Below, piece after piece: positions 6,534 to 9,155 of a stretch of 9,155 nucleotides of DNA. Source of the DNA: Bacillaceae bacterium (lineage in GTDB: Bacteria; Bacillota; Bacilli; Bacillales_A; Planococcaceae); contig JASLGI010000089.1 in NCBI GenBank assembly GCA_030149685.1, positions 1-9,155 of the forward strand, written 5' to 3'. Numbering within the stretch: the stretch's first letter is position 1; every line of letters starts with the position of its first letter. The notes under the pieces were generated by a model, which was given only the letters and a program-made list of their open reading frames with translations, was not told the DNA's origin and did not search any database. Position numbers and translations under genes: made by a program.

Positions 6534-6593
6534 ACGAGGAAAAACCGATCTTTTTCAAAGGCGAGTCCCCTCTAGATGAAGTATTAAATCATA

Positions 6594-6622
6594 TTGTCGT
6601 TAGGAAGTGGAAATGATAGACT
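6594..6622 (+). promoter_or_regulatory. Promoter of the GIY-YIG gene, extended -10
   Basis: TTGTCG (6594-6599) and TAGACT (6617-6622) are 17 bases apart, and TGA directly precedes the -10, giving an extended -10 element. The predicted start near 6629 leaves about 26 bases before the coding start. Confidence 0.6.
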
Positions 6623-6654
6623 ATTCATAAATAATAGAATGGAGAATGTCCATC

Positions 6655-7284
6655 ATGAGCTTCTGGGATAAAGTAGGGAAAATGGCAGGTGCAATTGTAG
6701 AAAAAGTGCCTGGAATAATGAAAACAATCGTTACAAAAGGTCAAGAGCATCAAGCAAAGACGACTCAAAATCAAACGAGTCCATATGAAAAGAAAGTTCA
6801 GAAGCTTAAGCGAAATAGTGGGGATATGCATACAGTAAAAAGAGAACCGACTCGACAATACGTAGAACAATATCAAAAAGATTTAGGGATCGATAGAAGT
6901 CCTACGGGTGAGTTGCTGTACGGGGATTTTACGATTGATGAGTGGGACGGTTTTTGGGGAAGTATAGGTCGTTTAAAAACTGCTAACTTAACTCCTTATA
7001 ATGAATATGTAGGGTTGTACCGACACGTAATCGATGGAAAAGTTATGTATGTAGGACGAGCGATCGAATTCAACGACGGTGGATTCGAAAAGCGCTTAAC
7101 CGATGAACGAAAAAGTCTCGATAGTGCCCGACAACATAGATCTGGTCAATTCATTTATGAACATTTGGATCAAATAACGACTGATATTTTAGTTGTTGGT
7201 GAGACGCAGGAGGACGTAAGATTGACGAAAGTGTTAGAAGGAAAGTTTATCGCTAGATTTAGACCTCCTTGGAATAAACAATAG
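6655..7284 (+). CDS. GIY-YIG nuclease-fold protein with uncharacterised N-terminal region
   Basis: The protein has 209 residues. The C-terminal 90 form a GIY-YIG domain: VGLYRHV (119-125) holds the GIY equivalent (GLY), MYVGRA (131-136) the YIG equivalent (YVG), R147 is a candidate for the catalytic Arg, and E195 in KVLEGKF the metal-binding Glu. PPWNKQ at the end supplies the conserved N207, as in UvrC-type domains. The set looks catalytically complete. Residues 1-60 are basic and helical (MSFWDKVGKMAGAIVEKVPG) and could contact membrane or nucleic acid. Residues 61-115 are tryptophan-rich (DEWDGFWGS) and unrecognised. The start is ATG 6655, 9 bases after GGAGA (6641-6645); the in-frame ATG at 6646 directly abuts that site and is disfavoured. 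It has a probable promoter of its own and a terminator after the stop. The role is unknown: DNA repair, mobile-element and defence nucleases share this fold. Confidence 0.85.
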   Translation: MSFWDKVGKMAGAIVEKVPGIMKTIVTKGQEHQAKTTQNQTSPYEKKVQKLKRNSGDMHTVKREPTRQYVEQYQKDLGIDRSPTGELLYGDFTIDEWDGFWGSIGRLKTANLTPYNEYVGLYRHVIDGKVMYVGRAIEFNDGGFEKRLTDERKSLDSARQHRSGQFIYEHLDQITTDILVVGETQEDVRLTKVLEGKFIARFRPPWNKQ

Positions 7285-7308
7285 TTCATCGATTCTTTTC
7301 GTATCACG

Positions 7309-7343
7309 AAAAAACTCGCTTCTTTTGAAGAGGCGAGTTTTTG
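7309..7343. terminator. Bidirectional terminator between convergent genes
   Basis: AAAAAACTCGC (7309-7319) pairs with GCGAGTTTTT (7333-7342), with an additional TTC/GAA pairing inside. T's on the right serve the plus strand and A's on the left give a U run for minus-strand transcripts. It lies 24 bases after the GIY-YIG stop and 3 bases from the stop of the convergent transporter gene, so it can serve both. Confidence 0.88.
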
Positions 7344-7345
7344 TA

Positions 7346-8101
7346 TTAAAAGAATCCGAGTAATTTGAAAGACATTGCGAGTACGGTAATGACGAGGAAC
7401 ACTTTGATCCATTTATCCCCTTTATGAATGGCGATGGAACTACCGACGAGTGCCCCAAGAGCATTTCCGACAGCGAGTGTAATTCCGATCAGCCAGTTCA
7501 CTTGTCCATTCCAAATGAAGACGACGAGAGAAGCAGAAACGAAGAGTCCTGTGACGAACACTTTAATCGCGTTCGATTGAATCAGGGAAATACCGAAGAC
7601 CGCTGTGAGTGTGGCGATAATGAAAAATCCGGCTCCTGCTTGGATAAATCCACCGTAAATGCCGATAAAGAAAAATAATATACCGCCGATGATCGTTTGT
7701 TTTCGTGTAAATGTAGCATCTGCTGCAAGGTCCGATGTTTTTAATGGTTTCCAAACGATAAAAATAACAGTAATGACCATCATGACCGCAAGTAGTGCGT
7801 TGAACCATTCGTCTGAAATAGAAATCGCTAAATTTGCTCCGATAATCGAACCAATTACGGCTGGAATACCGAGTGTGTAGCCGAGACGACGATTGAAATG
7901 CCCGCTACTACGAAATTTCATCGTTGCGACGATACTTTGAACGACGAGTGCGACACGGTTCGTACCGTTAGCGACAGCAGAAGGAAGACCGAGGAAAATT
8001 AATGTCGGTAATGTAAGTAGTGAACCACCTGCTGCGACTGTATTAATAACGCCTGCGATAAAGCCGACTGAAATGACAATGAGTAATGTAAGTATGTCCA
8101 T
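7346..8101 (-). CDS. TSUP-family membrane transporter (TauE/SafE, YfcA-like)
   Basis: This integral membrane protein of 251 residues has about eight hydrophobic helices in two related halves, as in the TSUP (sulfite exporter TauE/SafE) family. The first half carries GVINTVAAGGSLLTLPTLIFLGLP followed by ANGTNRVAL (about 17-52), the family signature. The second half has the matching GIYGGFIQAGAGFF...QSNAIKVFVTGLF. Characterised members move sulfite, sulfoacetate, taurine-derived or other small organic anions; the substrate here is unknown. The start is ATG at 8101 reading leftward, with AAGGA (8111-8116) in front. It points away from the alkaline-shock operon and converges on the GIY-YIG gene, so it is transcribed alone. 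Confidence 0.9.
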   Translation of the reverse strand: MDILTLLIVISVGFIAGVINTVAAGGSLLTLPTLIFLGLPSAVANGTNRVALVVQSIVATMKFRSSGHFNRRLGYTLGIPAVIGSIIGANLAISISDEWFNALLAVMMVITVIFIVWKPLKTSDLAADATFTRKQTIIGGILFFFIGIYGGFIQAGAGFFIIATLTAVFGISLIQSNAIKVFVTGLFVSASLVVFIWNGQVNWLIGITLAVGNALGALVGSSIAIHKGDKWIKVFLVITVLAMSFKLLGFF

Positions 8102-8122
8102 AATCGTTCATCCTTTTTCATC

Positions 8123-8151
8123 AGTATAAGGAAAGAGAAATAGAAAAACAA
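8123..8151 (-). promoter_or_regulatory. Possible promoter of the TSUP transporter gene
   Basis: On the minus strand TTGTTT (8151-8146) and TATACT (8128-8123) are 17 bases apart. The implied transcription start near 8116 falls within the ribosome binding site, which is an unusually short leader, so the true promoter may lie further upstream. Confidence 0.35.
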
Positions 8152-8185
8152 GTATCCGCTTACATTAGTAGATTTATGGGTATTC

Positions 8186-8211
8186 ACCTAATTAATAAGG
8201 AAACATTAGGT
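8186..8211. repeat. Inverted repeat, ACCTAAT-N12-ATTAGGT
   Basis: Perfect 7-base arms at 8186-8192 and 8205-8211 are separated by 12 bases, in the gap between the divergent transporter and alkaline-shock genes. There is no T run, so it is not a terminator. It may be an operator. Confidence 0.5.
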
Positions 8212-8214
8212 ACA

Positions 8215-8235
8215 TTTTACCGAAAATAGGTAAAA
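8215..8235. repeat. Inverted repeat, TTTTACC-N7-GGTAAAA
   Basis: Perfect 7-base arms at 8215-8221 and 8229-8235 surround GAAAATA. It lies 3 bases from the preceding inverted repeat and ends just before the sigma-B-type -35 element. This position suits a regulator acting on either divergent gene. Confidence 0.5.
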
Positions 8236-8237
8236 AG

Positions 8238-8262
8238 GTTTTCGCTTGGAAGTCAAGGGTAG
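8238..8262 (+). promoter_or_regulatory. Sigma-B-type general stress promoter of the amaP-asp23 operon
   Basis: GTTTTC (8238-8243) and GGGTAG (8257-8262) are 13 bases apart, against the sigma-B consensus GTTTAA-N12-15-GGGTAT. The asp23 operon of Staphylococcus aureus is a classic sigma-B target, which supports the reading. The predicted start near 8269 gives a leader of about 33 bases. No good sigma-A promoter was found in the same stretch. Confidence 0.7.
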
Positions 8263-8301
8263 AAATAGACTAGCGGCAAGCAGCAGATAGGAGGGATTCT
8301 T

Positions 8302-8838
8302 TTGAAGAGATTTTTTAGTTTTCTATTCGGGTTACTCATTCTCATCGTCGTAGGTGTCTTATCTTTTCTCGCTTTTGAAAACTTCTTGCCATATCGAGCA
8401 GAGTTATTATTAGTACAAACTCCTTGGTTCTTGCCAACACTCGGAGTGCTCATCGGTTTGTTAGTGATTGCTGCGATCGGCTTCATCATATTTGCACTCA
8501 AGCCTTCCCATAAAAAGCGAGGGTTATATTTAGAATATGATGATGGTGAAATTTATCTGAATAAAAAATCTATTGAGAAAACTGTGCAACATACAGTAGC
8601 TAAATATGATGATATTCGCCAACCGAAAGTAGATGTTACATTGTATCAAACGAAACAAGCCTCTTATCTTGATATCGCAGTCGATCTTCTCGTCGCTCAA
8701 ACATCGAATGTGCAAACATTGTTAACGACATTAAGAGAAGATATTAAACAGAGCGCAGAGCATTTTTCGGAGCTCCCAGTACGGGATGTCACGATTAATG
8801 TCATCGATCAAAAAGCTTTGAAAAAGCGTGTGATTTAA
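8302..8838 (+). CDS. amaP: Alkaline-shock response membrane anchor protein AmaP
   Basis: AmaP fixes Asp23 to the cell membrane in staphylococci. The protein has 178 residues, with membrane helices at about 5-25 and 43-66. A conserved soluble region begins RGLYLEYDDGEIYLNKKSIEKTV (about 73-95), related in sequence style to the Asp23/Gls24 domain. The start codon is TTG 8302, placed by GGAGGG at 8290-8295, 6 bases upstream; no ATG fits. The weak start may lower AmaP output relative to Asp23, which is the more abundant protein in staphylococci. A DUF2273 gene follows after 16 bases and then asp23, the usual order of this operon. Known mutants of this system show cell-wall stress phenotypes; the precise biochemical role is not settled. 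Confidence 0.9.
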   Translation: MKRFFSFLFGLLILIVVGVLSFLAFENFLPYRAELLLVQTPWFLPTLGVLIGLLVIAAIGFIIFALKPSHKKRGLYLEYDDGEIYLNKKSIEKTVQHTVAKYDDIRQPKVDVTLYQTKQASYLDIAVDLLVAQTSNVQTLLTTLREDIKQSAEHFSELPVRDVTINVIDQKALKKRVI

Positions 8839-8854
8839 GTGAGGAGGTCATCGT

Positions 8855-9067
8855 ATGAATGACAAAAAGCGCTGGAGACAATTGTTTGATGAGTATCGAT
8901 GGCGCATTATCGGATTTACTACGATGCTCATCATCGCCATTTTGTTTTTAACATTAGGCTTTTGGAAAACGACGCTTATCGTCCTACTTTGTGGCATCGG
9001 TGTCGGTATAGGATATGCAAAAGATCGTACAGAAGATTTTTTAGTATTCCTAGATAAAATTAGATAA
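8855..9067 (+). CDS. DUF2273 small integral membrane protein of the asp23 operon
   Basis: The protein has 70 residues with two membrane helices (about 17-34 and 37-53). A basic, aromatic N-terminus (KKRWRQLFDEYRWR) precedes the pattern GFWKTTLIVLLCGIGVGIGYAKD typical of DUF2273. The family has no proven activity and almost always sits between amaP and asp23, so a role in membrane anchoring of the Asp23 layer is the best guess. The start is ATG 8855 after GAGGAGGT (8841-8848), and the gene is clearly co-transcribed with both neighbours. Confidence 0.9.
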   Translation: MNDKKRWRQLFDEYRWRIIGFTTMLIIAILFLTLGFWKTTLIVLLCGIGVGIGYAKDRTEDFLVFLDKIR

Positions 9068-9087
9068 TGGAAAAGGGGAAATTTATT

Positions 9088-9155
9088 ATGTCAAACAAAC
9101 AAACAGAACAATACAACCGTCAAACAGGAGTTAACAACGAGGAGCCAGAGTTCGA
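9088..9155 (+). CDS. asp23: Asp23/Gls24-family envelope stress protein, 3' end cut by window edge
   Basis: Only the first 22 codons are visible: MSNKQTEQYNRQTGVNNEEPEF. This matches the disordered start of Asp23 proteins, where a QTGV motif precedes an acidic stretch and the Asp23 domain. It lies 20 bases after the DUF2273 gene with AAGGGG at 9073-9078 as ribosome binding site. The call rests on operon order together with this short N-terminus, since the domain itself is outside the window. Confidence 0.8.
   Translation, partial: MSNKQTEQYNRQTGVNNEEPEF

Noticed and set aside
7424..7678. Plus-strand open frame antisense to the TSUP transporter
   Set aside because: The minus strand encodes a complete TSUP protein across this region, and the plus-strand frame has no ribosome binding site or recognisable domain.

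Overview
This window looks like a chromosomal stretch from a Gram-positive bacterium of the class Bacilli, probably Bacillales. The evidence is strong AGGAGG-type ribosome binding sites, U-tailed hairpin terminators, a TTG start codon, a guanidine-I (ykkC) riboswitch in front of a YkkC/YkkD exporter pair, a staphylococcal-type AldA aldehyde dehydrogenase, an RlmD/RlmCD-type rRNA methyltransferase, and an amaP-DUF2273-asp23 alkaline-shock operon with a good sigma-B-type promoter. The genus cannot be fixed from what is visible.

Positions 1-2100 hold a tight three-gene unit. It starts with the C-terminal part of a PD-(D/E)XK-type nuclease cut by the window edge. This overlaps by 4 bases an HD-domain hydrolase of the SpoT/Mesh1 type, which is followed by a small acidic protein of unknown function and a strong terminator. 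It is the least explained part of the window. A short two-helix membrane protein (2145-2309) follows.

Positions 2310-4130 hold a monocistronic aldehyde dehydrogenase. Its upstream region carries a perfect palindrome matching the Rex (NADH-sensing repressor) operator, and also the Fnr/Crp-type core, so control by redox state or oxygen is likely. Positions 4160-5670 hold a monocistronic 23S rRNA uracil-C5 methyltransferase with its own sigma-A promoter and terminator.

Positions 5687-6533 form a guanidine-response operon: extended -10 promoter, guanidine-I riboswitch with an attenuator hairpin, then two translationally coupled small multidrug resistance (SMR) proteins that should form a guanidinium/proton antiporter heterodimer. 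Positions 6594-7284 hold a GIY-YIG nuclease-fold protein with an unusual N-terminal region and its own promoter. It converges on a TSUP (TauE/SafE/YfcA-like) membrane transporter on the minus strand, and a bidirectional terminator separates them.

The region 8102-8300 between the divergent transporter and the alkaline-shock operon carries two adjacent inverted repeats and the sigma-B-type promoter. The operon then runs amaP (TTG start), DUF2273 and asp23, the last cut by the window end. Most of the window is recognisable housekeeping or stress biology. I see no CRISPR array, insertion sequence, tRNA or rRNA. The best leads for something new are the nuclease/HD-hydrolase/acidic-protein unit, the GIY-YIG protein and the paired palindromes before amaP.
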